64,000 nucleotides of DNA, taken from Svornostia sp051306365. Lineage in GTDB: Bacteria > Actinomycetota > Thermoleophilia > Solirubrobacterales > Solirubrobacteraceae. Below the pieces are notes generated by a model, which saw only the letters and a program-made list of their open reading frames with translations, was not told the DNA's origin and did not search any database. The stretch is taken from the NCBI GenBank assembly GCA_051306365.1, contig JBPPNC010000120.1, forward strand, positions 12,366-76,365. Reading direction: 5' to 3'. Made by a program: the position numbers and the translations under genes. Positions 17,199 through 25,270 of this stretch are shown here, in pieces. How positions within the stretch are numbered: position 1 is the first letter of the stretch; every line of letters starts with the position of its first letter.

Positions 17199-17252
17199 AC
17201 TCGCGCTGCGCGCTCGCATGCGTCCGGGAGTACTCGCTGCGCTCGTACGTCC
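17199..17252 (+). repeat. imperfect direct repeat ACTCGC..TGCG..CTCG..CGTCC
   Basis: Two similar blocks (about 17199-17225 and 17232-17252) both read ACTCGC, TGCG, CTCG and then CGTCC with small insertions between them. They lie between the small membrane protein gene and the likely start of the AlkA-like gene. An open frame crosses them from an ATG at 17196, but the peptide it would add has no family resemblance. Confidence 0.35.
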
Positions 17253-17285
17253 CACCTTGATGCGCGCTTGGCCACCTGCGTCCGT

Positions 17286-18257
17286 GTGCGGGTCACTCCG
17301 CGGTGGCCGCTGCGGCTGCCCGGCGGCGGGATGGACGGGGTCGCGCGGCGCCGCGGCGGGGTGCTCGAGCGGCTGCTCCATGTCGGTGATACGCCGGTCC
17401 TCGTCCGGGCCGCGCAGCCCGCAGGCGGCGACGTCGTCCTGGGAGCGTGGGCGGACGACCGCGCGGCGGCCGAGGACGGCGTCGCGCGCATGCGCCGCGC
17501 GCTGGGACTGGACCTCGACCTGGGCCCGTTCGCCGACCGCTTCCGCTGGGATCCACTCATCGGGTCGTCGATCCGGCGCCGCCCGCACCTGCGGGTCCGC
17601 CAGCGTCCGGTGGCGTTCGAAGCGCTTGCGTGGGCGATCTGCGAGCAGCTCATCGAGTTCGAGCGCGCGGCCGCGATCGAGCGGCGGATCGTGCGCCGGC
17701 TCGGGCGGCAGGACGCGCAGACCGGGCTGTTCGATGTCCCCGCATCCGAGCGGATTGCCGGCACGGCGCCTGCCCTGCTGTGTGCGCTGGGGCTGGCCGA
17801 GAAGCGGGCGATCGCGCTCACGCGCTGCGCTCGCGAGGTGGCCGCCGGCCGGGTCGACCTCGACGGTGGCGACCAGGAGGCCGGCTGGACCCGGTTGCGG
17901 CGGATCCCAGAGATCGGGCAGTGGACGCTCGACATGCTCGCGCTGCACGGCCAGGGTCGCCTGGACCGCGTCCCCGCCGGGGATCTGAACTACCTCAAGC
18001 TCGTCGGCCGCCTGCGCAGCGGCGGCGATCCGGATGCGTACGCGACCGAGGACGAGGTCCGTGAGCTGTTCGCCCCCTACGGGGCGTGGGCCGGCCTGGC
18101 GGCGATCCACGCCCTGTCGGTCAGGACCTCCTCAACCGATCACGGGCCGGCCTCGCCCTCTCCGATCCCCTCGCCGGGAAGAAACTCGTTCGTGAAGGCC
18201 CGCGCGCCGGCATCGACCGAGTCGATCAGCCCCTCGTCGGTCATCCAGGTCGTGTAG
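17286..18257 (+). CDS. AlkA-like DNA-3-methyladenine glycosylase
   Basis: The product has 323 residues from the GTG chosen at 17286, where family-like sequence begins (VTPRWPLRLPGGGMDGV). The ATG at 17196 is an alternative. The helix-hairpin-helix and catalytic region are clear: RLRRIPEIGQWTLDMLAL followed by VPAGDLNYLK, whose Asp fits the catalytic position. It excises alkylated bases in base-excision repair. The family normally ends soon after HALS; here the frame runs about 45 residues further, antisense to the end of the ABC substrate-binding gene, which suggests a lost or shifted stop codon. Confidence 0.75.
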   Translation: MRVTPRWPLRLPGGGMDGVARRRGGVLERLLHVGDTPVLVRAAQPAGGDVVLGAWADDRAAAEDGVARMRRALGLDLDLGPFADRFRWDPLIGSSIRRRPHLRVRQRPVAFEALAWAICEQLIEFERAAAIERRIVRRLGRQDAQTGLFDVPASERIAGTAPALLCALGLAEKRAIALTRCAREVAAGRVDLDGGDQEAGWTRLRRIPEIGQWTLDMLALHGQGRLDRVPAGDLNYLKLVGRLRSGGDPDAYATEDEVRELFAPYGAWAGLAAIHALSVRTSSTDHGPASPSPIPSPGRNSFVKARAPASTESISPSSVIQVV

Positions 18258-19183
18258 GTCTGCCACTCCTTCGGGTCCATGTACCCGAACGGCAGGTCCT
18301 CATCGGCTGGGAAGAAGACGGGCAGCGTGGCCTCGACGACCGCGGTCTGCAGGCCGCGCTTGAGGTCGGGGTTGTCCTCCAGCAGCGGGTCGACGCCCCG
18401 CGCCGGGTCCTCCTTCAACGCCTGGTGGCCCGCGGAGAGGGCTTGCATGAACCGCCGGAGCATCGGCCCCTCGTTGCGCACGGTCTCCGCCCGGGCCACG
18501 ACGATCAGCTCGTTGTACGTCGGGACGCCGAGCTCCTCCATCCGCAGGATCGTGGGGTTGCGGCCCCGACGCTCCAGTTCGACGCCCTCGTAGTTCCAGA
18601 ACGACCCGAGGGTCGCGTCGACGCGGCCCGAGAGCATGGCCGGCGTGAGGTTGAATCCGACATTGATCTCCTTCACCGACGAGGAGGGGACGTTCGCCTC
18701 GCGGAGGATCGTCTGCAGATACGCGCTCTGGTACGGGATCCCCGCGGTGCCGACGCGGCTGTTGCGCAGGTCCTCGGGCGCCTTCACGGCGTCCTTGCCG
18801 ATCGAGATGATCGAGGTCAGCGGCTTCTGCACGAGCGCTCCGATCGCCTGCAGGTTCTGGCCCTTGTCGCGGGCGAGGAGCAGTTCGGGCTCGTAGGAGA
18901 TGACGAGATCGGCCTTCCCGGCGGCGAGGAGCTTCAGCGGCGTCGAGGGGTCGGCCGGGGTCCGCGGCGTCACGTTCAGCCCGGTGCGCGCGAAGTCCCC
19001 GTTGCCGATGGCGGCGTAGATCCCGGCATGATCGGCGTTGGGGAAGTAGTCGAGCAGCAGGTCGATGTCCTGCTGCCCGGTGGTGCGCGCCTCCTCCTCG
19101 GACTTCTCGCCGCAGCCGGCGACGGCCAGGGCGGCGGGGAGCAGGAGCGCGGCGAGGAGCCGGGCGCGGGGGCGTGCGGTCAC
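18140..19183 (-). CDS. ABC transporter substrate-binding protein, NMT1/THI5 type (ThiY-like)
   Basis: The product has 347 residues from the GTG at 19183. It is a lipoprotein: a hydrophobic signal ends in the lipobox LAVAGC. The mature part is the NMT1/THI5 fold (LDYFPNADHAGIYAAIGNGDF, then KADLVISYEPELLLARDKG, and FNLTPAMLSGRVDATLG). The family binds pyrimidine precursors of thiamine such as HMP or formylaminopyrimidine. The TPP riboswitch ahead of the operon supports that substrate class. The start overlaps the permease stop (GTGA). Its 3' end overlaps the convergent glycosylase gene by 118 bases. Confidence 0.88.
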   Translation of the reverse strand: MTARPRARLLAALLLPAALAVAGCGEKSEEEARTTGQQDIDLLLDYFPNADHAGIYAAIGNGDFARTGLNVTPRTPADPSTPLKLLAAGKADLVISYEPELLLARDKGQNLQAIGALVQKPLTSIISIGKDAVKAPEDLRNSRVGTAGIPYQSAYLQTILREANVPSSSVKEINVGFNLTPAMLSGRVDATLGSFWNYEGVELERRGRNPTILRMEELGVPTYNELIVVARAETVRNEGPMLRRFMQALSAGHQALKEDPARGVDPLLEDNPDLKRGLQTAVVEATLPVFFPADEDLPFGYMDPKEWQTYTTWMTDEGLIDSVDAGARAFTNEFLPGEGIGEGEAGP

Positions 19184-19926
19184 GAGGTGCCTCTCGGGGG
19201 TTGGGGATGGGCGACCCGCAGCCGCCGCTCGGCCGCGGCGAGCACGGCGACGAGCGCCACCGCGAACGCCGCCAGGACGACGACGGCGGCCCAGGCGCGG
19301 GCCGTCTCGAGCTGGGCGATGGACTGCAGGATCATGTGGCCGAGGCCGGCCTCCGAGCCGGCGTACTCGGCGAACACCGCGCCGATCACGGCGACGGCGA
19401 CGGCGATCTTCGCGCCGGAGACGGCGGCGGGGACGGCGGCGGGCAGCTCGGCGAAGCGCAGGCGCTGCCAGCGGGTGGCGTCCATGGAGCGCAGGAGCCG
19501 CAGGAACTCGCGGTCGGTGGAGGACAGCGCGTCGAGCGTGACCACGGCCACGGGGAAGAACGCGACCAGCGCGATGATCGCGAGCTTCGGGCCCAGGTCG
19601 TAGCCGAACCACACCACCAGGAGTGGGGCGATCACGGGGATCGGCATGGCCACCGAGGCCACGAGCAGCGGGTAGAAGGCCCGGCGGGCGGTCTTCGAGA
19701 GGTGGAGGCCCACGGCGAGGAGCAGGCCGACAATGAGGGCGAGCAGGACGCCGAGGCCCACCTCCGCCGCGGTCACCGTGAAGTTGGACCACAGCAGCGC
19801 CCGGTCTTCGACCAGCGCGGCGGCGATCGCACTCGGGGCCGGGAGGAGCAGTTCGTCGACGGAGCCGAGGTGCACGTAGAGCTCCCACGCGCCGAGCAGC
19901 AGCAGGACGATCATCGCGCTCAGCAT
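19180..19926 (-). CDS. ABC transporter permease (ThiX-like)
   Basis: The product has 248 residues with about six hydrophobic segments. The binding-protein-dependent permease EAA loop is recognisable around SMDATRWQRLRFAELPAAVPAAVSGAKIA, written here in parts: RFAELPAAVPA is the part contacting the ATPase. The ATG at 19926 overlaps the ATPase stop by 7 bases. It forms the membrane pore of the thiamine-precursor importer. Confidence 0.87.
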   Translation of the reverse strand: MLSAMIVLLLLGAWELYVHLGSVDELLLPAPSAIAAALVEDRALLWSNFTVTAAEVGLGVLLALIVGLLLAVGLHLSKTARRAFYPLLVASVAMPIPVIAPLLVVWFGYDLGPKLAIIALVAFFPVAVVTLDALSSTDREFLRLLRSMDATRWQRLRFAELPAAVPAAVSGAKIAVAVAVIGAVFAEYAGSEAGLGHMILQSIAQLETARAWAAVVVLAAFAVALVAVLAAAERRLRVAHPQPPRGTS

Positions 19927-20690
19927 GCGCGCAGCGCCTCCATCGCCCGGCGTCGGAGCCCGACGAGGACGGGGTCCGCGGGGTCCCGCGGGCGGTCGCC
20001 TGGGACCGCGAGCTCGCAGACGATCCTGGCGGGCCGGGGCGAGAGGACGCACACGCGGTCGGCGAGGACGAGCGCCTCTTCGATGTCGTGCGTCACCAGC
20101 AGGACCGTGCGGGGCTCGGCGGCGAGGGCGTCGGTGAGCCAGCGGTGCATGTCGGCGCGGGTGAGCGCGTCGAGTGCGCCAAACGGCTCGTCGAGGCACA
20201 GCAGCCGCCGGCCGGTGAGCAGCGCGCGGATGCACGCGACGCGCTGGCGCATTCCGCCGGAGAGTTCGTGGGGCCGCGCGTGCCCGAAGCCGGCGAGGCC
20301 GAGTTCGGCGAGCAGCGGCTCGGCCCGGCGCCGAGCGTCTGCGCGCCGGGCTCCCTGCAGGCGCAGCGGCAGCGCCGCGTTGTCGAGCGCGTCGGCCCAG
20401 GGCAGGAGGGCGTCGCGCTGGGGGACGAGCGCGGCCGGCGCCGCGGTGACGCCGCCGCCGTCCGGAGCCTGCAGGCCGCAGACGAGCTCGAGGAGCGTGG
20501 TCTTGCCGCATCCGCTGGGACCCACCAGCGCGACCGTCTCGCCGGGGCGGATGTCCAGGGAGATGCCGTCGAGGACGGTCACGGTGCCAAACGCGCGCCG
20601 GACGTCGCGCAGGGTCACCGCCTGGGCGGCTCGTACGTCGCCCGGCGTGGTCGTCGCCGCCGGCCCGGGTGCCGTGGTCTGGGACTGCAT
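19920..20690 (-). CDS. ABC transporter ATP-binding protein (ThiZ-like)
   Basis: The product has 256 residues with Walker A (GPSGCGKTT), signature (LSGGMRQRVA), Walker B (LLCLDEPFGALD) and the H-loop (LLVTHDIEEAL). The ATG at 20690 is chosen over 20708 because GGAGGGAG lies just upstream. That ribosome binding site is the 3' edge of the TPP aptamer, so ligand binding could hide it. First gene of the ATPase-permease-binding protein operon. Confidence 0.9.
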   Translation of the reverse strand: MQSQTTAPGPAATTTPGDVRAAQAVTLRDVRRAFGTVTVLDGISLDIRPGETVALVGPSGCGKTTLLELVCGLQAPDGGGVTAAPAALVPQRDALLPWADALDNAALPLRLQGARRADARRRAEPLLAELGLAGFGHARPHELSGGMRQRVACIRALLTGRRLLCLDEPFGALDALTRADMHRWLTDALAAEPRTVLLVTHDIEEALVLADRVCVLSPRPARIVCELAVPGDRPRDPADPVLVGLRRRAMEALRAC

Positions 20691-20692
20691 CG

Positions 20693-20784
20693 CTCCCTCC
20701 GCGGGCATTACCCCACAGGTTCGAAGGGTCTGCGCCGCCTCCGGGCGCGATCTCAGCCGGCCTGCCGCCAGCCCCCCTGGTTGT
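20693..20784 (-). promoter_or_regulatory. TPP riboswitch (THI element)
   Basis: Read on the minus strand the hallmarks appear in order: a G-rich 5' block (GGGGGGCTGGC), CTGAGA, ACCCTTCGAACCTG, GGGTAATGCC and GCGGAGGGA. These are the conserved parts of the thiamine pyrophosphate aptamer. The 3' strand contains the Shine-Dalgarno of the ATPase gene 3 bases before its ATG, so control is probably at translation initiation. It predicts repression of the transporter when TPP is plentiful. Confidence 0.93.
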
Positions 20785-20792
20785 CGAGTCGG

Positions 20793-20798
20793 ATGCTA
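20793..20798 (-). promoter_or_regulatory. -10-like TAGCAT of the thiamine transporter operon
   Basis: TAGCAT on the minus strand ends 9 bases before the first bases of the TPP aptamer, so transcription would begin almost exactly at the riboswitch. No good -35 lies 16-18 bases upstream. Confidence 0.45.
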
Positions 20799-20937
20799 GA
20801 GGATGCAGGGGCGCGCACGGGGCCGGGGCCAGACCTCAGGGTCAACGTGAGCCTAAGACTTGGGGGTTCTGGGGATGAGCGGTCGAACCGACGAGCAATG
20901 GGTAGTACGTTCTGCCACGTAGTCCGCCGGCTTGCCC

Positions 20938-23900
20938 ATGCCGAGTGCCGCCCCGACACCCGATCCGCTCTCACCGAAGGCCAGCCGCCGACGGACGGAC
21001 CGCGTGCGGCTGGCTACCGCGGTGACGTCGATGCTGATCGTGACCGCGCTGGCGGCGCTCATCGCGCACCGGGTCGACGTGGACCGCGAGCAGACGCGTG
21101 ACGACCAGGCCGCGACGCAGGCGCTCGCCGCGATCGAGAGCTCGGCGGCGCGACTCCAGGACGCGGTCCGTGACCTGACGTCGCTGTTCAGCGCGAGCGA
21201 ATCCGTCACGGCCGAGGAGTTCTTCGCCTTCGCCGAACCCACGCTGGAGGCGGGGGCGGCCTCGTCGCTGTCACGGATCGACCTCGTCAGCGATGCGCAG
21301 CGCGCCGCGTTCGAGCAGCGGTTCGGCCGGAAGATCTGGGAACCCGATGGCGACACGCGGAAGGTCGCGCCCACACGCCCGGAGTACGCCGTCGCGGTGA
21401 CGGTGGCCAGTCGCGAGCTCCGCCGGCCGGTGGTGGGGTTCAACCTCTTCGCCGCACCCGCGCGGGCGCGGGCGCTCCGCGCCTCCGCGCGCACGGGCGA
21501 GGCCGCGGCATCCGGCGTCGTGTCGCTCGCCGGGACGGGGCGGGCCGGCTACATCCTCGTGGGCCCCCGATACACCGAGGGTATGCCGGTCGAAACGCCG
21601 GCGCAGCGCCTCCGGGCGCTGGAGGGCTGGGTCAGCGGCACGCTGGACTACCAGCAGATCACCCTCGCGCTGCGTGCCGCGGCCGGAGACGGCGGCCTCC
21701 GGGTCAGCCAGCAGGGCCAGGAGCTGCTCACGATCGGCGAGATCGACGATGACGCGAAGCGCGTGACCGCAGTGATCGGGGGCACGAGCTACGACGTCCG
21801 CGTCGCGCAGCCGCAGATGGGCGTCGTGCCGGCGGCCACGTGGGTGGCGATCCTCGGCCTGCTGGCCACGCTGTTCGCCACGCTGCTCATCCGGCAGACG
21901 GCGATCAGCGCGCACCGAGCCGAGGAACTCGCCATGCTGCGAGGGCATGAGCGCGACGAGGCCGTGCGCACCGGCGCGACCGAGCGTGCGGCCACCCAGG
22001 CGCTGCTCGGCCACCTCCCGGACATCGCGATGTTCCGGTACGGCCCGGACCTGCGCTTCACGAACGTGGCCGGCGGGCTGCTCGCGATGACCGGCCGGAC
22101 CTCCGCGCAGCTCGTGGGCTGCGGGCCGGCCGACATCTCGACCGAGGAGGAGGCCGCCGTCCTGGAGCCGACGATGCGCGCCGCACTCGACGGCGCCACC
22201 CACAGCTTCGCGATGACGTTCGGGCCCCGCCAGCTGTGGGTGCAGACCGTCCCGCTGACCGCGCGCGAGGAGGCACTCCTCGTCGCGACCGACGTCACCG
22301 GGCTCGAGCGCGCCCAGGCGGGGCGCGCAGAGGCGGAGGCCCGCTTCCAGCAGGCGTTCGACGACGCGCCGGTCGGCATGTCGCTCATGGACCTCCAGGG
22401 ACGCTTCATCGAGGTCAACCACGCGCTCTGCGAGATGACCGGCTTCGAGCCCGAGGACCTCAAGGGGCGCAACTTCTCCGTCCTCACGCGCTCGGAGGAC
22501 GTGCCGGTCCTGGCCGATGCGCTGCGCCGGCAGGCCGCCGGTGAGACGCACCGCGTCAGCACGGAGACCCGAGCCACCCACGCGTCCGGCCACACGCTGT
22601 GGCTGGAGATCCACGCGACGACCCTCGCGGGCCCCGACGGGCGCGCCGAGCTGGTGCTCAGCCAGGTCCTCGACGTCAGCGACCGCCGCCGGTTCGAGGC
22701 CCGGTTGCAGTACATGGCCGACCACGATCCGCTCACCGGCCTGGCGAACCGCCGCGCGTTCGAACGCGCGCTCGACAACCAGCTCGCGAACGTCCGGCGG
22801 TACGGCGCGCAGGGCGCGCTCGTCGTCTTCGACCTCGATCACTTCAAGGCCGTCAACGACACGATGGGGCACACCGCAGGCGACGCGGTCATCGTCAACG
22901 CCGCGCGCATCCTGCGCGACCTCCTGCGCGAGAGCGACGTGATCGCCCGCCTCGGCGGCGACGAGTTCGCCGTCCTCCTGCCGCGCGCCGATCACGAGGA
23001 GGCGGTCGACGTCGCCCGCAAGCTCGTCACCGAGATCCGTGAGCGCGGGAGCGTCCTCGCCGGCCAGCGTCCGGGCAGCGTGACCGCCAGCGTGGGCGTC
23101 ACGCTGCTCGACCCGATCCAGGAGACGGGAGAGCAGGCGCTCGTCGACGCCGATCTGGCGATGTACGACGCCAAGGAAGCCGGGCGCGACGGGTTCGCCA
23201 TCTTCGAACCCGGGTCGGCGACCGTCCAGTCGCGGACCAAGGCGCGCCTGACGTGGCTCGAGCGCATCCGGTCGGCGCTGGAGCACGACCGGCTCATGCT
23301 CGTCGCGCAGCCGATCCAGTCGCTGGCCGACGAGCGGATCGTGCACCACGAGCTGCTGCTGCGCATGCTCGACGACCACGGCGACCTGATCCCGCCCGGC
23401 TCGTTCCTGCACATCGCCGAGCGCTTCGGGCTGATCGAGGAGATCGACATCTGGGTGGTCCGGCGCGCGATCCGCATGCTCGCCGAGCACGCCGCCCGCG
23501 ACCTGATCTTCGAGGTCAACCTGTCGGGCGCCTCGATCGGCTCGTCCCGGGTGCTCGAGGTCATCGAGTGCGAGCTGCGGGACACCGGGGTCGATCCGCA
23601 GCGGGTCATCTTCGAGATCACGGAGACGGCCGCCGTGGCGAACGTGCCGGACGCCCGCGTGTTCGCCGAGCGGCTCGGCGAGCTGGGCTGCCGCTTCGCC
23701 CTCGACGACTTCGGCGCCGGATTCGGCTCGTTCTACTACCTCAAGCACCTGCCCTGCGACTTCCTGAAGATCGACGGCGAGTTCATCCGCCATCTCTCGT
23801 CGACGCCGACCGACCGGGTGATCGTCGCGGGCCTCGTGCGGATCGCGCAGGGGCTGGGCAAGCAGACGATCGCCGAGTTCGTGGGCGACGAGGAGACGAT

Positions 23901-24006
23901 GGACCTGCTGCGCCGCGAGGGCGTCGACATGGCCCAGGGCTACCACGTCGGGCGTCCGGGACCGCTGGAGGACGTGCTCAGCGAACAGGTCCCGTCAGAG
24001 CCCTGA
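20938..24006 (+). CDS. CHASE-PAS-GGDEF-EAL bifunctional c-di-GMP protein
   Basis: The product has about 1022 residues (ATG 20938; TTG 20932 is 2 codons earlier). Order: membrane helix about 22-44, a CHASE-like sensor domain, a second helix about 300-320, two PAS-like domains (the second begins FQQAFDDAPVGMSLMDLQG), GGDEF with intact LGGDEFAV near 675, then EAL. EAL catalytic parts are largely kept: FEVNLSG, FEITET, DDFGAGFGSF, FLKIDGEF, IAEF and AQGYHVGRP; the signature reads HELLLR instead of EALLR. Both synthesis and hydrolysis of c-di-GMP look possible. No clear ribosome binding site is seen. Confidence 0.9.
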   Translation: MPSAAPTPDPLSPKASRRRTDRVRLATAVTSMLIVTALAALIAHRVDVDREQTRDDQAATQALAAIESSAARLQDAVRDLTSLFSASESVTAEEFFAFAEPTLEAGAASSLSRIDLVSDAQRAAFEQRFGRKIWEPDGDTRKVAPTRPEYAVAVTVASRELRRPVVGFNLFAAPARARALRASARTGEAAASGVVSLAGTGRAGYILVGPRYTEGMPVETPAQRLRALEGWVSGTLDYQQITLALRAAAGDGGLRVSQQGQELLTIGEIDDDAKRVTAVIGGTSYDVRVAQPQMGVVPAATWVAILGLLATLFATLLIRQTAISAHRAEELAMLRGHERDEAVRTGATERAATQALLGHLPDIAMFRYGPDLRFTNVAGGLLAMTGRTSAQLVGCGPADISTEEEAAVLEPTMRAALDGATHSFAMTFGPRQLWVQTVPLTAREEALLVATDVTGLERAQAGRAEAEARFQQAFDDAPVGMSLMDLQGRFIEVNHALCEMTGFEPEDLKGRNFSVLTRSEDVPVLADALRRQAAGETHRVSTETRATHASGHTLWLEIHATTLAGPDGRAELVLSQVLDVSDRRRFEARLQYMADHDPLTGLANRRAFERALDNQLANVRRYGAQGALVVFDLDHFKAVNDTMGHTAGDAVIVNAARILRDLLRESDVIARLGGDEFAVLLPRADHEEAVDVARKLVTEIRERGSVLAGQRPGSVTASVGVTLLDPIQETGEQALVDADLAMYDAKEAGRDGFAIFEPGSATVQSRTKARLTWLERIRSALEHDRLMLVAQPIQSLADERIVHHELLLRMLDDHGDLIPPGSFLHIAERFGLIEEIDIWVVRRAIRMLAEHAARDLIFEVNLSGASIGSSRVLEVIECELRDTGVDPQRVIFEITETAAVANVPDARVFAERLGELGCRFALDDFGAGFGSFYYLKHLPCDFLKIDGEFIRHLSSTPTDRVIVAGLVRIAQGLGKQTIAEFVGDEETMDLLRREGVDMAQGYHVGRPGPLEDVLSEQVPSEP

Positions 24007-24080
24007 CATCGCGATGCGGCTCGGGCCGCTCGAGATGGTCACGGTCCATGTGGAGGTGCAGGTGCCCCGCCCGTGTCGGC

Positions 24081-24168
24081 GACCCGCGGCGCGCTTCCGC
24101 GGAAGCGCTGCTCTGGACACTGTGACCAACGCTCTGCTTCCGCGGAAGCACGATCTGAGGTCCTACAG
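24081..24168. repeat. 88-bp duplicated element, copy A, with two TTCCGCGGAA palindromes
   Basis: This segment matches 27181-27269 with only scattered differences. Each copy has two perfect TTCCGCGGAA palindromes, here at 24095-24104 and 24138-24147, separated by the shared core GGACACTGTGACCAACGC. The 43-base spacing is about four DNA turns, which would put both boxes on one face. It lies upstream of the small + strand reading frame at 24184. Confidence 0.8.
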
Positions 24169-24183
24169 CGACACAATCGTGCC

Positions 24184-24528
24184 GTGGACGACGCCGAGAA
24201 GCACCAGCGCGTCGCGGACGCGTTTCGGAAGATGGTCATCGAAGAGACGGCGGCCATCGTCGATGCGGGAAGCGCAGAGTTGGAGCTCTCCGGCACCGAC
24301 CGTACCCCGACGATCGATGTCTACGACAAGGACCCGGCGGGTCTCGTCAGCAAGTCCCGGTGCTACCTGCGGGCGCTCATGGCTGGACGTGTGACGTTCA
24401 CCCTCCGAAAGGGCTCGTCGGCTGGTCGGGGTGACCTGCTGCTTGACGACGGCACCGAAGTGCCAATCGGCAGGATGTCCACCTTGGCGGACATCGTCGC
24501 CTGCGCCGCGAGCTGGTCTTCGCGGTAG
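24184..24528 (+). CDS. hypothetical protein with altered 3' end
   Basis: The product has 114 residues if the GTG at 24184 is used. The first 95 residues look like real coding (DDAEKHQRVADAFRKMVIEE, ELELSGTDRTPTIDVYDKD), but the last about 20 are antisense to the start of a nucleotidyltransferase-like gene on the other strand. That implies a junction near 24465, so this is probably a 3'-truncated gene. The upstream 88-bp palindrome element could be its control region. No family recognised. Confidence 0.45.
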   Translation: MDDAEKHQRVADAFRKMVIEETAAIVDAGSAELELSGTDRTPTIDVYDKDPAGLVSKSRCYLRALMAGRVTFTLRKGSSAGRGDLLLDDGTEVPIGRMSTLADIVACAASWSSR

Positions 24529-24626
24529 GTGCCGAGAATGGCCTGGGAGCCGACGACGATGACCGCATGCGCGTCGATGATCTGGCAGGCAGCGCGGATC
24601 GCGTGCTCCAGTTGGTCGCGGCGCAT
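24465..24626 (-). pseudogene. truncated nucleotidyltransferase-like (DUF6036 type) gene, 5' part only
   Basis: The 54 codons from the ATG at 24626 read as the N-terminus of a DUF6036-like nucleotidyltransferase: RRDQLEHAIRAACQIID, then VVGSQAILGTY and SAKVDILPI. After ILPI the frame continues to 24363 as low-information antisense sequence, so the catalytic and C-terminal parts are missing. The ATG overlaps the stop of the upstream partner gene (TGATG), the usual arrangement of such two-gene modules. It is probably a dead toxin-antitoxin-like or phage-defence-like module. Confidence 0.6.
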
Positions 24627-25066
24627 CAGGGGGCCGCGAGCAGGGCCTCGGACCGATCACGGTCTGAGAGCAGGCCGCTCATCGGCGAGACCTCGCGCAT
24701 CTCGATCGCGTCACGGTCGAGTCCGGTGAGGGCCCGATGCAGTCCTCCGAGGTCACCCGCTTCAATCGCGGTCTCCCAGCGGGTGAGGTTCCGCTCGTGC
24801 GGCTGGCCCTGCACGTTGCCGCGTAACCTCTCGCAGTTGCGCTGCATGGCAGGGCGCCACCGGTTGAGCGTTTCGCGGTCCAGGCGACGTGCCAGCTGCC
24901 GGTGTAACAGCCAGGAGCGACGTTCGGACCGTGTGAGATCCGGCCGGGTCAGGCGCCTGGTCACCTCTGCCCGGTAGCCCATGCACGCGAGCAGGCGGTC
25001 GAGTTGCTCGTCGCTCGCACTGATCGCACCGGACGCACGTCGGCTGTCGGCAGTGTCCCTCGCCAT
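24626..25066 (-). CDS. partner gene of the truncated nucleotidyltransferase, unknown function
   Basis: The product has 146 residues, polar and Arg/Leu-rich and probably helical. The C-terminal part (RWETAIEAGDLGGLHRALTG, then DRDAIEMREVSPMSGLL) resembles small proteins I have seen coded directly before DUF6036-type nucleotidyltransferases in actinobacteria. This is from memory of family context, not a search. It has no obvious ribosome binding site. It follows directly after a copied fragment of the VWA gene's 3' end, so it may be silent or driven by read-through. Confidence 0.5.
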   Translation of the reverse strand: MARDTADSRRASGAISASDEQLDRLLACMGYRAEVTRRLTRPDLTRSERRSWLLHRQLARRLDRETLNRWRPAMQRNCERLRGNVQGQPHERNLTRWETAIEAGDLGGLHRALTGLDRDAIEMREVSPMSGLLSDRDRSEALLAAP

Positions 25067-25082
25067 GTGAGGTGACGCACGG

Positions 25083-25147
25083 CTACCGCACCGCCGCGCC
25101 AGCGCCTTGACGAACTCCTCGAGCTGCTCCGTCGTCCAAGCACTGGA
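25083..25147 (-). repeat. copied 3' end of the neighbouring VWA gene
   Basis: About 65 bases match 27280-27344, the last codons and stop of the VWA/CoxE-like gene, with three substitutions and two single-base gaps. Read on the minus strand it encodes TTEQLEEFVKALAR, the same C-terminus. It is separated from the true gene by 2.1 kb. Together with the 88-bp element copies it marks a duplication of this locus. Confidence 0.8.
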
Positions 25148-25270
25148 GTAGCCGGGAGCTCAGTACGGTCTGGCCGCCCGCATTGCATGGGTTGCGAAGC
25201 GGCGGTCTGCCGGTGGTGGACGGTGTTGCCGGACGCGGTGTTGCGCGTCGCTTGGATCGCGGACGCTGGG

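Noticed and set aside
20715..20735. tRNA T-loop-like GGTTCGAAG
   Set aside because: It is the conserved ACCCTTCGAACCTG of the TPP riboswitch read on the other strand; no tRNA cloverleaf surrounds it.
21271..23946. 891-codon open frame antisense to the GGDEF-EAL gene
   Set aside because: Shadow of the strong GC3 bias; the + strand has intact motifs throughout.
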